DNA of 64,000 bases from Enterobacteriaceae bacterium. GTDB taxonomy: Bacteria > Pseudomonadota > Gammaproteobacteria > Enterobacterales > Enterobacteriaceae. The notes beneath the pieces were generated by a model. That model saw only the letters and a list, made by a program, of their open reading frames with translations. It was not told the DNA's origin and did not search any database. Shown here piece after piece: positions 37,991-52,455 of this stretch (its first letter is position 1; every line of letters starts with the position of its first letter). Position numbers and translations under genes: made by a program. The stretch is from contig CABIZV010000001.1 of the NCBI GenBank assembly GCA_902363335.1, positions 868,001-932,000 on the forward strand, in the 5' to 3' direction.

Positions 37991-39382
37991 ATGAACTTTC
38001 CATTAGTTGCGAACATTATCGTGTTCGTCGTATTGCTGTTTGCGCTCGCGCAAACGCGCCACAAACAGTGGAGCCTGGCGAAAAAAGTGCTGGTTGCTCT
38101 GGTTGTCGGCGTGGTCTTTGGCCTGGCTTTACAGATGATTTACGGCTCCGATAACCCGGTGCTGAAGGATTCCATCCAGTGGTTTAACATCGTCGGCAAC
38201 GGCTATGTGCAACTGCTGCAAATGATTGTAATGCCGCTGGTATTTGCCTCCATTCTGAGTGCGGTAGCGCGTCTGCATAACGCATCGCAACTGGGTAAAA
38301 TCAGCGTACTGACCATTGGTACTCTGCTGTTCACCACCCTGATTGCCGCACTGGTCGGCGTATTGGTGACAAACCTGTTTGGTCTGACCGCGGAAGGTCT
38401 GGTACAGGGTACGGCTGAAACCGCGCGCCTGAACGCGATTCAAAGCAACTATGCGAGCAAGGTCGCTGACCTGAGCGTGCCGCAGCTGCTGCTGTCGTTT
38501 GTGCCGAAAAACCCGTTTGCTGACCTGACCGGTGCAAGTCCAACCTCCATCATCAGCGTGGTTATCTTCGCCGCATTCCTGGGCGTCGCCGCTCTGAAAC
38601 TGTTAAAAGACGACGCGCCAAAAGGCCAGCGTGTTCTGACCGCCATCGATACCCTGCAAAGCTGGGTAATGAAGCTGGTTCGTCTGGTTATGCAGCTGAC
38701 TCCTTACGGCGTACTGGCACTGATGACGAAAGTGGTTGCCGGTTCTAACCTGCAGGACATTATTAAGCTGGGCAGCTTCGTGGTCGCCTCTTACCTCGGC
38801 CTGCTGATTATGTTCTTGGTACACGGCATTCTGCTTGGCGTAAACGGTGTGAGCCCGCTGAAGTATTTCCGTAAAGTGTGGCCGGTGCTGACCTTTGCGT
38901 TTACCAGCCGTTCCAGCGCGGCGTCTATTCCACTGAACGTGGAAGCGCAAACGCGTCGTCTGGGCGTGCCGGAATCCATCGCCAGCTTCTCCGCATCCTT
39001 CGGCGCAACCATTGGTCAGAACGGCTGTGCCGGTCTTTATCCTGCGATGCTGGCCGTGATGGTGGCGCCAACCGTCGGCATTAACCCACTGGATCCCCTA
39101 TGGATTGCGACGCTGGTCGGTATGGTTACCGTAAGCTCCGCAGGCGTTGCAGGCGTGGGCGGTGGTGCAACGTTTGCCGCGCTTATCGTTCTGCCCGCGA
39201 TGGGTCTGCCCGTGACGCTGGTTGCGCTGCTGATTTCCGTAGAGCCGCTTATCGACATGGGCCGTACCGCGCTTAACGTTAGCGGTTCGATGACCGCCGG
39301 TACGCTGACCAGCCAATGGCTGCGCCAGACCGACAAAGACGTACTAAATAGTGAAGAAGATGCTGAGTTAGCGCACCGCTAA
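37991..39382 (+). CDS. tcyP: cystine/sulfocysteine:cation symporter TcyP
   Basis: Formerly ydjN. A 463-aa transporter of the dicarboxylate/amino acid:cation symporter family, starting [20 protein letters not shown] at ATG 37991, behind GGAGAACGGGG. It has about eight spans and two hairpins, with the family motifs [14 protein letters not shown] and [14 protein letters not shown]. In E. coli it takes up cystine and is controlled by CysB, whose gene is also in this window. Confidence 0.95.
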   Translation: MNFPLVANIIVFVVLLFALAQTRHKQWSLAKKVLVALVVGVVFGLALQMIYGSDNPVLKDSIQWFNIVGNGYVQLLQMIVMPLVFASILSAVARLHNASQLGKISVLTIGTLLFTTLIAALVGVLVTNLFGLTAEGLVQGTAETARLNAIQSNYASKVADLSVPQLLLSFVPKNPFADLTGASPTSIISVVIFAAFLGVAALKLLKDDAPKGQRVLTAIDTLQSWVMKLVRLVMQLTPYGVLALMTKVVAGSNLQDIIKLGSFVVASYLGLLIMFLVHGILLGVNGVSPLKYFRKVWPVLTFAFTSRSSAASIPLNVEAQTRRLGVPESIASFSASFGATIGQNGCAGLYPAMLAVMVAPTVGINPLDPLWIATLVGMVTVSSAGVAGVGGGATFAALIVLPAMGLPVTLVALLISVEPLIDMGRTALNVSGSMTAGTLTSQWLRQTDKDVLNSEEDAELAHR

Positions 39383-39402
39383 GCTTGTTAGCTCACTTCC
39401 AT

Positions 39403-39438
39403 AAAAAAACCGCTGATATCTTTATCAGCGGTTTTTTT
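39403..39438. terminator. terminator between convergent tcyP and cedA
   Basis: AAAAAAACCGCTGATA-TCTT-TATCAGCGGTTTTTTT, a strong symmetric stem with A/T tracts. It can end both transcripts. Confidence 0.92.
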
Positions 39439-39452
39439 ATTCCTGATTGCCA

Positions 39453-39692
39453 CTAAGCGTCAATTTCTCCTTCCTGACGCATCTGCACCGCCCAACGCTG
39501 CGCCGCTTCAGGAATGGAGAACGCCTGCGAGCGTTGGAACGCGCTGCCCATCAGCACAAACGCCACGTACTTGCCGCGCAATAACCAGACATCGCGAAAG
39601 CCTTCAACTTTCACCGCGTGATCGGGTGGAGCGGGTTCAGAACGCGGAACATAGCTGATAATCTGCCGATTTTGTTGGCGAAACGGTTTCAT
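39453..39692 (-). CDS. cedA: cell division activator CedA
   Basis: A 79-aa protein (E. coli 80). It starts MKPFRQQNRQIISYVPRSEP at ATG 39692 and has the core FRDVWLLRGKYVAFVLMG. The E. coli protein binds RNA polymerase/DNA and relieves division inhibition in dnaAcos cells. In K-12 katE follows; here chbG does. Confidence 0.94.
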   Translation of the reverse strand: MKPFRQQNRQIISYVPRSEPAPPDHAVKVEGFRDVWLLRGKYVAFVLMGSAFQRSQAFSIPEAAQRWAVQMRQEGEIDA

Positions 39693-39772
39693 AAGCAGTG
39701 AACTTCACAATCAGTAATGACAAATACAGGAAAGCCTTATGATAGCAGGATTCACCGGGCATCGACATAGAC

Positions 39773-39801
39773 AAAAAAGCCCGGCAGGATCGCTGCCGGG
39801 C
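39773..39801 (-). terminator. chb operon terminator
   Basis: On the minus strand GCCCGGCAG-N5-CTGCCGGGC is followed by six T residues, 30 bases after the chbG stop codon. Confidence 0.9.
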
Positions 39802-39830
39802 AAGGGTTGAGGGGGTGAAACAAAGGGTTA

Positions 39831-40586
39831 TTACACGTCGCGGTAGGTTCCGAGACGATAGCCACGCTCCGCAATCGCATACTTCAGCGATGCCGAGGTC
39901 AATACGTCCAGCTCGGCCAGACGCGGGTAACAATAAGCGCTACCCATAATGGTGTTATCAACCAGCGCCGGATGACACATCACCTCCACCGACTGCTCGC
40001 CGCGTGCCGCCGATTTATCCAGCACATCAAGGAACAGGGCTTCAGAGATGGCATCACCGTAAAACTCGCTGCTAAACCCTTCGCTGGTGCGCAGAGCGTG
40101 CGGCAGGTCCGTATTCAGCGCAACGGTGCGGTCAACGCGCATCGCAACGCCTTTTGATTTCGCAAACGCCGCCACCAGCGGGAAGATTTGCGGGATCATG
40201 TGCACATGATGGTGGCTGTCTAAATGCGTCGGTTCCGCGTCAAACAGCTCAACGAAACGGTTGTACTGACACTCCAGTTCACGCGCAATCTCGTCTAGCG
40301 GCAGCGCGCCCTCTTCCGCCATTTGCCAGATCCACTTACCCAGCTTGCCTTCGCGGGTAAGCCCAGGCATTGGCGTTAACGGTTCGCCGAGCGTCAACAC
40401 AAAGTGCATGCCAACGGCCAGTTCAGGCGTGCGACGACTTAACTGCGCGGCATGTTCAATAGCCGCGCAGTTGACCAGCGCAGTCGTGGAGGTGACCACG
40501 CCGTGCTTACAGGCATCGAAAATACCGTAGTTCTGCCCTTTGCTTAGACCAAAATCATCCGCATTGACGATTAACAAACGTTCCAT
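39831..40586 (-). CDS. chbG: chitooligosaccharide deacetylase (chitobiose monodeacetylase)
   Basis: YdjC-family deacetylase that removes one acetyl group from chitobiose-6-P, producing the inducer recognised by ChbR and the substrate for ChbF. It is 251 aa. Metal and active-site motifs are [25 protein letters not shown] and [13 protein letters not shown] 40586 (MERLLIV) is used, with AGGAGG 4 bases upstream; an ATG immediately before it is too close. It follows chbF by 11 bases. Confidence 0.95.
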   Translation of the reverse strand: MERLLIVNADDFGLSKGQNYGIFDACKHGVVTSTTALVNCAAIEHAAQLSRRTPELAVGMHFVLTLGEPLTPMPGLTREGKLGKWIWQMAEEGALPLDEIARELECQYNRFVELFDAEPTHLDSHHHVHMIPQIFPLVAAFAKSKGVAMRVDRTVALNTDLPHALRTSEGFSSEFYGDAISEALFLDVLDKSAARGEQSVEVMCHPALVDNTIMGSAYCYPRLAELDVLTSASLKYAIAERGYRLGTYRDV

Positions 40587-40597
40587 CATGCCTCCTG

Positions 40598-41944
40598 TCA
40601 CTTTTTCAGCGTCTCCACGGTGGCAGCAAAATTCGGCAACCATTTTTCGTGGGCCAGAATCATCTCGCGCGCCAGAATTTCGGCATCTTTATCAGAGTGG
40701 ATGAGCGGGCTCAGGTTCAGCGCCAGCAGGACATCGTTGAACTCACCGCTCAGTGCCGCCTGGCTTGCTGCAACTTCAAAGCCCTTGATGGTGTGGATAA
40801 GACCCAACACTTTTTCATCAAAGTGGGTCACACGCGGATGCGGTTTCGCGCCGTCGCGACCGAGGATTGAAGTCACTTCAATCGACCAGTCCGTCGGAAT
40901 ATTGTCGATATGACCGTGATGCGGGATATTCACGTAGTGTTCAGTCTGCTTATCGTTGTAGATAGCGTTGATGACTTCACACGCCGCATCGGAGTAGTAG
41001 GCCCCGCCGCGCAGTTCGAGCTCTTTTGGCTTCACATTCAGATCGGGATTTTTATAAAGCTCAAACAGCTGCTTCTCAACTTTCTGCACCACCTGAGCGC
41101 GCGCGCCACCTTTGTAGTACTCGCCCATTTCGATAGCCAGCATCTCTTTTTGCTTGAAGTAGTACAGCAGGTAAGAGCACGGCAGCAGATTCAGAGAGCG
41201 AATCAGCCCTTCGCTAAACGGCATATCGAAAATGTTTTTCACGGTGTTGGCTGACAGCGTACCGGAAGCCACGCCATCGAGCAGTTCGGCAAAGCGTGAC
41301 TCACCGTTAACCAGCACATCGCGAATAAAGACCATATGGTTAAGACCAAACAGGTCGATAGACAAATCGTCTTTTTCACCGAGGCGCAGAACGTCGGTAA
41401 TGAACATTTTCATCCCGATTGGGATATTACACACGCCGATAAAGCGTTTGAAGTTGGTGTGGCGATATACCGCTTCGGTCACCATACCGGCTGGGTTAGT
41501 GAAGTTAATCACCCACGCCTCCGGGCAAATTTCCTGCACATCTTTGATGATGTCGAAAATCACCGGAATGGTACGCAGACCTTTGAACAGGCCGCCCGCA
41601 CCGTTGGTTTCCTGGCCCAGGTAGCCGTGGCTTAACGGAATGCGTTCGTCTTTTTCACGTGCCTGTAGCTGGCCAACACGGAGCTGCGTGGTGACAAAAT
41701 TGGCATCCTTGAGCGCTTCACGGCGGTTAAGCGTTTTATAGACTTTCATCGGCACGCCGGCTTTTTCCACCATGCGTTCGCACAGCGCGTGGATAATATC
41801 CAGCTTCGCCTGCCCCTCTTCAACGTCCACCAGCCACAGTTCCGTTACCGGCAGTTCATGATAACGTTTGAGAAAACCTTCCAGTAATTCCGGCGTATAG
41901 CTGCTACCACCACCAATAGTAACGACTTTTAATTTCTGGCTCAT
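40598..41944 (-). CDS. chbF: 6-phospho-chitobiase (GH4)
   Basis: Cleaves monodeacetylated chitobiose-6-P to glucosamine-6-P and GlcNAc. It is a 448-aa family 4 glycosidase requiring NAD and a divalent metal. The Rossmann start is [21 protein letters not shown]. The metal-site Cys and His appear in [10 protein letters not shown] and [10 protein letters not shown]. It follows chbR on the minus strand with a 106-base gap. Confidence 0.96.
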   Translation of the reverse strand: MSQKLKVVTIGGGSSYTPELLEGFLKRYHELPVTELWLVDVEEGQAKLDIIHALCERMVEKAGVPMKVYKTLNRREALKDANFVTTQLRVGQLQAREKDERIPLSHGYLGQETNGAGGLFKGLRTIPVIFDIIKDVQEICPEAWVINFTNPAGMVTEAVYRHTNFKRFIGVCNIPIGMKMFITDVLRLGEKDDLSIDLFGLNHMVFIRDVLVNGESRFAELLDGVASGTLSANTVKNIFDMPFSEGLIRSLNLLPCSYLLYYFKQKEMLAIEMGEYYKGGARAQVVQKVEKQLFELYKNPDLNVKPKELELRGGAYYSDAACEVINAIYNDKQTEHYVNIPHHGHIDNIPTDWSIEVTSILGRDGAKPHPRVTHFDEKVLGLIHTIKGFEVAASQAALSGEFNDVLLALNLSPLIHSDKDAEILAREMILAHEKWLPNFAATVETLKK

Positions 41945-42050
41945 ATCTTTTCTCCCTGGAGATCCACAAGCTAAACGTGGTTGCCCCTCCGCATAATATG
42001 CGGCGAGCTAAATAATTTGTGACAGAACTACGAAATTATTCCGTAGCGCG

Positions 42051-42890
42051 TTATTTAATAACCGTCAGCTGCTTCCGATAATTACTTGGCGTGAATGAGG
42101 TCAGCTTTTTGAATGTTTTAATAAACAAACTCGGGCTGCTGTAACCTGATTCGTAAGCAATATCGGTTACTGAGTAGTTGGTTATTTCCAGCTGTTTTTT
42201 AGCAAAGTTAATGCGGATATCATTAATGATCTGCATTGGCGTTTTGCCATAATAACGTTGGGTGGCGCGAGTTAAATATTCCTGGGTCTTCCCGGATAAC
42301 TCGACCATGTTTTCCAGCGCACCTTCACCAAACTGTAATTTATCGTGCATGGCTTCAACGGTGGTTTTTAACCACTGTGGCATGACGTCCTGCGTCTGTT
42401 CTTCACGGTGATGGCGCAAGCGGTTAATCACGTAGAAGGAGACCAGTTCAATAAATTCGTCAAATTCAGTTTCGCGAAAATGCAGTGACGAAATAACCGA
42501 CTCAATGTAGCTAAGAAAAGTGCTTTTGATCGAATAGACTTGCGAAGCAACCAACGCAAACGGCACCAATGACTGGTAGTGAGTATCGAAGAAATCTTTG
42601 CTGATCCCGACATTCAGAATTCGCGTCGCGCCAAACTCGTAAAAGCTCTGGTGGTGAGAACCCATTGGGATGAAGACAAAATCTCCGCGCTCCAGCATAA
42701 CCCGTTTGCCATTTATCACCTGATAGTAGCGGCCGGTCAGTACGATTGTGAACTCGTAATAATCATGCTGGTGCAACCCACTGATACTTTCCGTTTTGTT
42801 ATAGATGAAGACATGAAAATTCTTACCGTTAAAGAGCTGTTGTTCTCGGGCGGTGTTGATTTCCATGCTGATCATCTTCGGTTGCCTCAT
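42051..42890 (-). CDS. chbR: chb operon transcription factor ChbR
   Basis: A 279-aa AraC-family dual regulator. It represses the operon without chitobiose and, with deacetylated chitobiose-6-P, activates it together with CRP. The cupin domain has [18 protein letters not shown]. The AraC DNA-binding domain ends [20 protein letters not shown]. The start at 42890 aligns with E. coli ChbR; an internal ATG at codon 6 has a better GAGG and cannot be excluded. Confidence 0.94.
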   Translation of the reverse strand: MRQPKMISMEINTAREQQLFNGKNFHVFIYNKTESISGLHQHDYYEFTIVLTGRYYQVINGKRVMLERGDFVFIPMGSHHQSFYEFGATRILNVGISKDFFDTHYQSLVPFALVASQVYSIKSTFLSYIESVISSLHFRETEFDEFIELVSFYVINRLRHHREEQTQDVMPQWLKTTVEAMHDKLQFGEGALENMVELSGKTQEYLTRATQRYYGKTPMQIINDIRINFAKKQLEITNYSVTDIAYESGYSSPSLFIKTFKKLTSFTPSNYRKQLTVIK

Positions 42891-42900
42891 AGGGAAAAGC

Positions 42901-43248
42901 CTATTGTACCTTCTCGTGAAGTTCGATCAATTCAGCAACCAGTTCACGGGCCAACATTGATGTCATTAGATGATCTTGCGCATGAACCAGCACCAGGCTT
43001 ACCTTCATACGCCCTTCACCTTCATCGCTTTCGATGAGCTGGGTCTGGACACGATGGGCTTCGCTCAGCGCGATGCGGGACTGTTCCATGGTGTTTTTTG
43101 CGGTCGCGAAATCACCCTGTTTGGCTTGCTTTAATGCGGCATATGCCAGGCTTCTCGCCTGTCCTGAGTTGATAATCAGGCCCATCACCACTTCTTCGAG
43201 ATCGTTTTCCTGCACGTCCTCAGCAACAACATTATCCAGATCGAACAT
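42901..43248 (-). CDS. chbA: PTS N,N'-diacetylchitobiose-specific EIIA
   Basis: A 115-aa all-helical lactose/chitobiose-class EIIA that carries phosphate from HPr to ChbB. It starts [15 protein letters not shown] at ATG 43248. The phosphorylated His is in [11 protein letters not shown]. The upstream in-frame extension lies in the chbC-chbA gap and is rejected. Confidence 0.95.
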   Translation of the reverse strand: MFDLDNVVAEDVQENDLEEVVMGLIINSGQARSLAYAALKQAKQGDFATAKNTMEQSRIALSEAHRVQTQLIESDEGEGRMKVSLVLVHAQDHLMTSMLARELVAELIELHEKVQ

Positions 43249-43304
43249 TTTTATTCCCTTCTTGTTGAGGGCGGTATGGAGGCAAGCTCCATACCGCATT
43301 GGCA

Positions 43305-44663
43305 TTAGAATTTCAGTGAAGCCGCGATATCTTCTTCGCTTTCTTCTTCTTCGATGACCGCCTGCGCTTTGTTCGAGAGAATCACGAACGGCATGTACAC
43401 AAGGGTTGAGACCGCAAGGTTAAAGAGTGCGACTAACAGCGCAGCGACGCTGCCGTTACTGTTAAAGAAGGCACCTAAACCGGTTGGCATTGTCCATGGG
43501 GCCAGGTTAGTGACCGGTGGAATGATGCCCATCGAGTAAGCAGCAAGGGTGATTGCGGCAAGAATCGGCTGAACCAGGACAAACGGAATAAACATCACCG
43601 GGTTCATGATAATCGGCAAACCAAACAGAATCGGCTCGTTAATCTGGAAGATGCCTGATGGCAGCGCCAGTTTCGCAACCTGACGATGGTCAGCACGACG
43701 TGAGGCGATGAAGATGGCGATAATCAGACCTAAGGTTGCACCGGAGCCGCCCAACAGGATGTAGGAGTCAAGCATCGGTTTCGCCCAGAAGTGGAACTGT
43801 TGGCCTGCCGCAATGGCTGCATCAACGGAACCATACTGGTTATACAACGCGATGTTTTCCAGCGCCCAAGGGGTCATGATGCCGTTGTCCAGCGCGGTCA
43901 GCGCCAGCGAACCGTGTACACCGAAGAACCACAGCAGGGAGTTAAACACCACATACGCCCAACCGACCACGCCACCCATCGCCGCCAGCGGTTTGGAGAT
44001 GGAATCCATGATTATCTGGTGGAAGTTGTTGCCGTAGGAGGCGAGGATCCAGGAGATAATGCCGAAGATGGACAGGATCAGGAACCCAGGGATTAAGGCC
44101 GAGAAAGAACGTGACACAGAGGACGGTACGCTATCTGGCAGCGTAATCACCCAGTTACGGCGGATAACGAAGGTAAACAGTTCAGCGACCACCAGACCGA
44201 TAATCATACCGGAGATGATGTTCTGACCGCCCAACCAGTTCGCGCCCACGGTGTAAGCATCGCCCACGCTATAAGGAGTGACGGTCATAAAGGCCGCGAC
44301 CGCAAGCAGGCCGGCTGCCATCGGGTCAACTTTGCGCTCTTCCGCTAAAGCTGCACCAATAAAGAAAGGCGCCATCAGCGACATAATGCCTAAGGTACCG
44401 TTATAAACGTTACCGCCGATGGCTTTAAAGCTGTCTAATGTGGCAATGGTTGATGCATCCAGACGAATGCCCATTGAATAGAAGAATGAGCCCTCACCAA
44501 AGCTCAGGAAAACGTTATTAATTAATACAAACATGGCCCCTGCGAGGGTCAGTGGCATTAATTTAATAAAGCCGTTTTTAATGGCGTTAATGTGAGGCTG
44601 CTTTCCTATTTTAACAGCAAAAGGAAGGAGTACCTTTTCAAGCGAATCGATCACTTTACTCAT
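43305..44663 (-). CDS. chbC: PTS N,N'-diacetylchitobiose-specific EIIC
   Basis: A 452-aa integral membrane permease with about ten spans that moves chitobiose across the inner membrane with phosphorylation. Conserved pieces are [21 protein letters not shown] [12 protein letters not shown] and [15 protein letters not shown]. The start is ATG 44663. It is separated from chbB by an 81-base spacer carrying a ChiX-complementary site. Confidence 0.96.
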   Translation of the reverse strand: MSKVIDSLEKVLLPFAVKIGKQPHINAIKNGFIKLMPLTLAGAMFVLINNVFLSFGEGSFFYSMGIRLDASTIATLDSFKAIGGNVYNGTLGIMSLMAPFFIGAALAEERKVDPMAAGLLAVAAFMTVTPYSVGDAYTVGANWLGGQNIISGMIIGLVVAELFTFVIRRNWVITLPDSVPSSVSRSFSALIPGFLILSIFGIISWILASYGNNFHQIIMDSISKPLAAMGGVVGWAYVVFNSLLWFFGVHGSLALTALDNGIMTPWALENIALYNQYGSVDAAIAAGQQFHFWAKPMLDSYILLGGSGATLGLIIAIFIASRRADHRQVAKLALPSGIFQINEPILFGLPIIMNPVMFIPFVLVQPILAAITLAAYSMGIIPPVTNLAPWTMPTGLGAFFNSNGSVAALLVALFNLAVSTLVYMPFVILSNKAQAVIEEEESEEDIAASLKF

Positions 44664-44718
44664 ATAAAATACCCTTAAAGGGCCGCAACAATAATTGCGG
44701 CGATTAAATATGAAATAA

Positions 44719-44730
44719 CTCTTTGACGGG
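44719..44730 (-). promoter_or_regulatory. ChiX small-RNA pairing site in the chbB-chbC spacer
   Basis: The plus strand reads CTCTTTGACGGG, identical to the seed region of ChiX (also MicM/SroB), with ATGAAAT a few bases before, as in ChiX itself. The chb mRNA therefore carries a perfect 12-nt complement. In E. coli and Salmonella this spacer sequesters ChiX and causes its decay, relieving repression of chitoporin mRNA. The ChiX sequence is from memory. Confidence 0.8.
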
Positions 44731-44744
44731 AAAAATAAATTAAA

Positions 44745-45065
44745 TTACTGCGCAGCGGCTTTTTTAATTGCAGCAACAGCTGCTTTAAGCACACCTAAAC
44801 CATCTACTTTGCCATACAGCGTTGAATCAATAACTTCGATTGGCTTGTTTGGTAAAATCTTTTGAATATCAGCCAACATATAACCAATTTGTGGACCGAG
44901 CAAAATAACGTCAGCCTCAGGGCCTTTTTCCGCCGCAAACGCTTCAGAGAATGCTTCAATGACAACGGGTACTTCGTATTTCTCAGCCTGTGCACGCATT
45001 TTGGAGACTAATAATGACGTGGACATTCCAGCTGAACAAAATAGGTAGATATGTTTCTTTTCCAT
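44745..45065 (-). CDS. chbB: PTS N,N'-diacetylchitobiose-specific EIIB
   Basis: A 106-aa EIIB, first gene of the operon. The phospho-Cys is in the P-loop [18 protein letters not shown] near residue 10. It passes phosphate from ChbA to the sugar bound by ChbC. A NagC-like site lies about 195 bases upstream. Confidence 0.96.
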   Translation of the reverse strand: MEKKHIYLFCSAGMSTSLLVSKMRAQAEKYEVPVVIEAFSEAFAAEKGPEADVILLGPQIGYMLADIQKILPNKPIEVIDSTLYGKVDGLGVLKAAVAAIKKAAAQ

Positions 45066-45259
45066 TCACGCTTCCTCAACTTGTGAAATCTGCCATCATC
45101 GGGCGATGTTCCATGTGCCCACTACCCTCGTATGTAACAGATGAGTTATCTTCTGTTTATGCCCTGAGTATACGGCAACATTTTGGGCACGGATAATTCT
45201 CAATGCCCCAAAATTGTCTCTCATTGACCTCCCATCTTGATTGGCCTCACATTTTGGTC

Positions 45260-45283
45260 AAAATAATTCGCGACAAGAAATAA
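45260..45283. promoter_or_regulatory. NagC-like operator upstream of chbB
   Basis: The minus strand reads TTATTTCTTGTCGCGAATTA, close to the TTATTT...GCGAATTA form of NagC sites. NagC represses chb in E. coli from sites in this region. Only one site was found by eye. Confidence 0.4.
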
Positions 45284-45296
45284 GCATTATGGCTCA

Positions 45297-45326
45297 TAAA
45301 AAAACCCGACGCGATGGTCGGGTTTT
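45297..45326 (-). terminator. osmE terminator
   Basis: On the minus strand AACCCGAC-N6-GTCGGGTT is followed by a T-run, about 25 bases after the osmE stop codon. Confidence 0.88.
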
Positions 45327-45350
45327 CGTAGACATCCTATAAATACACGA

Positions 45351-45692
45351 TTATTTCTTAGGTGCCTGCGGGTCTGTATCGTACTGAGCACAGGTCTGGT
45401 AACCTGAGTTAATCACATGCCCGGTATCATCTAACGCCACGAAGTAGGTTTCTGTTTTACCATCACGTTGACCCAGGATATAGGTCTGGCAAGTACCACG
45501 AGCATGAATCATTGATACTTCTGATGATGGTTTACCTGCAACCTGCGCAACCTGCGCACGGCTCATCCCTTTCTTAACGTCTTTTACCACCGGCTGGGTG
45601 AATTGGTCTGCTGTGCGATCATAAGCAGTACAGCCAGCCAGCATTGTCATTACAGCGGCAGCGCCCAGAAGCCCGATTACATTCTTGTTCAT
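45351..45692 (-). CDS. osmE: osmotically inducible lipoprotein OsmE
   Basis: A 113-aa SmpA/OmlA-like lipoprotein. The lipobox LAGC places the lipidated Cys at residue 21, after the signal [17 protein letters not shown]. The domain body has [14 protein letters not shown]. osmE is induced by high osmolarity and sigma-S in E. coli. It is divergent from nadE. Confidence 0.95.
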   Translation of the reverse strand: MNKNVIGLLGAAAVMTMLAGCTAYDRTADQFTQPVVKDVKKGMSRAQVAQVAGKPSSEVSMIHARGTCQTYILGQRDGKTETYFVALDDTGHVINSGYQTCAQYDTDPQAPKK

Positions 45693-45908
45693 CTTCCCTC
45701 TCCTTTTTTATGATGTTCATTAAGCCTGGAATAAATATCGCTATTTATCAACTAATACGGCCAAATGATCCCGGGCATCGACAATATTCGGATTAATTTA
45801 CATCAGTCAAAACTGTGATCCTTGTCGTTTTAGCGCCAAAGAGGTAGCTTTAACACTTTGTTCTGGCGGCTTCTCGGTACGGCTGACACACACATTTGGG
45901 AGGGGTAA

Positions 45909-46736
45909 ATGGCGTTACAACAAGAAATTATTCAGGCGCTTGGCGCAAAACCACAGGTTGATGCGAAAGAGGAGATCCGTCGTAGCGTCGATTTTCTCAA
46001 GGCTTATCTCAAAACCTATCCGTTTATCAAATCGTTAGTCCTTGGTATTAGCGGAGGTCAGGACTCCACGCTGACCGGGAAACTATGCCAACAGGCGATT
46101 ACTGAACTGCGGGCCGAAAGCGGCGACAACGCGCTGCAATTTATTGCCGTGCGTCTGCCCTACGGCGTGCAGTTTGACGAACAAGACTGTCAGGATGCTA
46201 TCGCCTTTATCCAGCCAGACCGCGTACTGACGGTTAATATTAAGGCCGCAGTGCTCGCCAGCGAGGAGGCATTACGTGAAGCGGGTATCGAGCTCAGTGA
46301 CTTTGTTCGCGGCAATGAAAAAGCCCGTGAGCGCATGAAAGCACAATACAGCATCGCCGGTATGACCCACGGCGTGGTGGTCGGCACCGACCATGCGGCG
46401 GAAGCGATTACCGGTTTCTTCACCAAATACGGCGACGGCGGCACCGACATCAACCCTATTTTCCGCCTCAATAAACGCCAGGGTAAGCAGCTGCTGGCCG
46501 AACTGGGCTGCCCGGAACATCTTTATAAGAAAGCGCCAACCGCCGACCTCGAAGACGATCGCCCTTCTCTGCCTGACGAAGTGGCATTAGGCGTGAGTTA
46601 CGACAATATTGATGATTATCTGGAAGGTAAAACGCTGGCACCTGAGGTGGCGCAGACTATTGAAGGCTGGTATCTCAAGACCGAGCATAAGCGCCGCACG
46701 CCTATCACCGTGTTTGATGATTTCTGGAAGAAATAA
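45909..46736 (+). CDS. nadE: ammonia-dependent NAD synthetase
   Basis: Amidates nicotinic acid adenine dinucleotide to NAD+, the last step of NAD synthesis. It is 275 aa, the E. coli length. The ATP-pyrophosphatase P-loop is [15 protein letters not shown] near residue 45. [22 protein letters not shown] is the conserved core. It starts at ATG 45909 after GGGAGGGG. Convergent with spy; cho and ves, found here in K-12, are absent. Confidence 0.97.
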   Translation: MALQQEIIQALGAKPQVDAKEEIRRSVDFLKAYLKTYPFIKSLVLGISGGQDSTLTGKLCQQAITELRAESGDNALQFIAVRLPYGVQFDEQDCQDAIAFIQPDRVLTVNIKAAVLASEEALREAGIELSDFVRGNEKARERMKAQYSIAGMTHGVVVGTDHAAEAITGFFTKYGDGGTDINPIFRLNKRQGKQLLAELGCPEHLYKKAPTADLEDDRPSLPDEVALGVSYDNIDDYLEGKTLAPEVAQTIEGWYLKTEHKRRTPITVFDDFWKK

Positions 46737-46744
46737 ATGAGAAA

Positions 46745-46795
46745 ACCGCCGGGTCTGCCCATAGCCTGTTGGCGTTTATGAGCAGATCCGGCGGT
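46745..46795. terminator. hairpin between convergent nadE and spy
   Basis: ACCGCCGG(G)TCTGC pairs with GCAGATCCGGCGGT over a loop of about 20 bases. The minus strand has TTTTC after the stem, so it probably ends spy; the plus strand lacks a T-tract. Confidence 0.6.
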
Positions 46796-46818
46796 CTTAA
46801 GACAGTGTGCCGTTAAAC

Positions 46819-47322
46819 TTATTCGGCAGGCGCAGGTGGCATTTTACCTTCTGGCGCGTGGTGTTCTGTCAGACGCTTCTCAAAATTAGCATTAAACTGC
46901 TTTTTCTGTTCCGGCGTTAACACGTTGTAGATCTTGTTCTGGGTTTCCAGACGAGACAGCATCATACCTTTATGCTGTTCTTCCATTTTGCTGACCTGAG
47001 CTTCTGCTTTTGCTTTGTCAAAGGTATCGCTAGCAATCAGGTTATGCATCGCACGCATCTCTTCCTGCGGCGGGCGCTTCATCTCATCGCGGCTCGCTTT
47101 ACGAATGTCACGAATCTGTTGTTTCTGGGCGTCGGTCAGGTTGAGTCCCTGGAACATCATGTCATGACGTGGGCCCATATGACCTTTATGATGCTGCATC
47201 ATTTTACCGTTCGGCTGAGCCGCTTCGGTGGTGGTAGAGGTCGTGGTATCGGCAGCGTGCGCCACACTTGCAGCACCCAGAGCCAGCGTAGAAGCAACGA
47301 ACAGAGCAGTTAATTTTTTCAT
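46819..47322 (-). CDS. spy: periplasmic ATP-independent chaperone Spy
   Basis: A 167-aa CpxP-family protein (E. coli 161). The signal peptide MKKLTALFVASTLALGAASV ends AHA before ADTT. Two LTxxQ motifs are visible (LTDAQKQQIRDI and LTPEQKKQFNAN) flanking helices that form the cradle dimer. It is Met- and His-rich near the mature N terminus (KMMQHHKGHMGPRHDMM). In E. coli it is induced by envelope stress through Cpx and Bae. The in-frame upstream extension is rejected. Confidence 0.95.
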   Translation of the reverse strand: MKKLTALFVASTLALGAASVAHAADTTTSTTTEAAQPNGKMMQHHKGHMGPRHDMMFQGLNLTDAQKQQIRDIRKASRDEMKRPPQEEMRAMHNLIASDTFDKAKAEAQVSKMEEQHKGMMLSRLETQNKIYNVLTPEQKKQFNANFEKRLTEHHAPEGKMPPAPAE

Positions 47323-47636
47323 TATTGAGTCCTTACTTTCATTTATTCTGACGGCGTAGTGCCGTGTTGACGAGACTAACTTTACGGGGTTTATCGTCAA
47401 TTAATCAGAGCGTGCGTAAAACAATGAAAGTGTAAAAAGCATTTTCCAACCAACTATGAAGAAATTAAGGATAAATTGTGGAGAGTTGCAATGAAAATAT
47501 ACAAATCGCTGATATATAAGAGATTTTGAAGAAGTATAAAGCACCACAGATTAATAATAAAGCAATTTACCAGGAATATTCCGTAATAACGTCAGCGGCA
47601 CAAGCGTAACACCACTTGTACCGCTGAGAGCGTTAA
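47323..47636. other. spy-astE intergenic region
   Basis: 314 bases without a gene. It holds the spy promoter and a CpxR-like sequence near 47416-47430 (GTAAA-N5-GAAAG, on the plus strand). An inverted repeat at 47592-47627 (TCAGCGG.ACAAG / CTTGT.CCGCTGA) lies 10 bases after astE and is a likely ast operon terminator with a weak T-tract. Confidence 0.5.
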
Positions 47637-48614
47637 TTAAGACTCCACCGGGCAACGTTCAAGCATCAGTCCGGCCCTTAATCCCAGCGCCACATCGGGA
47701 TTAGGAAACAAGACATATTCACAAGGCGATGTCACCACGTAGCGCGTGTCGCCATCTTCAGCCAACAGCGTGCCTTTGGCGAACGGGGTGAAATTCAACG
47801 TTTGTGGCGACATATAAAGATGGAAATCAGCGCTACGCCGGGTGATTTGCTGCACTACGCGATAGTAAAGCGGCACCATCGTCGAGCCACCCGCGAATTC
47901 TCCTGCCAGTAAATTCGCCAGCTGTCGCCCCACCAGCGCGAAGCGCGAGAGATCGTTTTGGCCAAACGGTCTGGCTTTGCCTAATTCCAGCGTACATGAC
48001 TGAGCATCAAACGACTCACCGGTGAAATGGGTAAAGGTGCCGCCAGGGGCTTGATGAAACACCAATGCTTCAAGCCCGGCAGAAGCCAGCCACGTCAAAA
48101 ATTGCGGATCCCAGGGGGTTTCGCGCGCCGGTAATACCCCAAAACGCATATGGTGCGAACCCCGAATAGCCGTGTGCAAATCAAGATGCCAGCGCACTTG
48201 CGCAGGGCTACGTTGATAAAATGCCGCCACGGTTTGTTCAAGGCTTGCCGCACGAACCGTTTCATCACTGACCGGAAAAAGACGCCAGCGCGCGCCGAAC
48301 ATGCGATTGAGATCGCTGTGCAGGTAACGTTTATTATCGCGCAGTGCCGGTGGATTCCCCAGGACCACCAGCAGATGCCAGCGCAGCGGCTGTTTACCGC
48401 TGAGCAGTGCGGTTAGAAGATTATCGACCATCTCCACCGGCGCCGTTTCATTACCGTGGATCCCGGCCGACAAAACCAACGCCTGTGAGCAAGGCTCATG
48501 CGGCGTGAGCTGTAATACGCCCGCTTCACGCCACTCCCAATGGAAATATTCGCACTCCCCTTCAGGCTCAGACGGTAATCTCCTCGCCAGCGTATATGCC
48601 AGAAACTGTTTCAT
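47637..48614 (-). CDS. astE: succinylglutamate desuccinylase
   Basis: Last enzyme of the AST pathway: N-succinylglutamate to glutamate and succinate. It is 325 aa. The zinc-site motif is [18 protein letters not shown], with the second His in [11 protein letters not shown]. It is the last gene of astCADBE, nine bases after astB. Confidence 0.96.
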   Translation of the reverse strand: MKQFLAYTLARRLPSEPEGECEYFHWEWREAGVLQLTPHEPCSQALVLSAGIHGNETAPVEMVDNLLTALLSGKQPLRWHLLVVLGNPPALRDNKRYLHSDLNRMFGARWRLFPVSDETVRAASLEQTVAAFYQRSPAQVRWHLDLHTAIRGSHHMRFGVLPARETPWDPQFLTWLASAGLEALVFHQAPGGTFTHFTGESFDAQSCTLELGKARPFGQNDLSRFALVGRQLANLLAGEFAGGSTMVPLYYRVVQQITRRSADFHLYMSPQTLNFTPFAKGTLLAEDGDTRYVVTSPCEYVLFPNPDVALGLRAGLMLERCPVES

Positions 48615-48623
48615 AAAAGCTCC

Positions 48624-52451
<3,828 letters not shown>

Positions 52452-52455
<4 letters not shown>

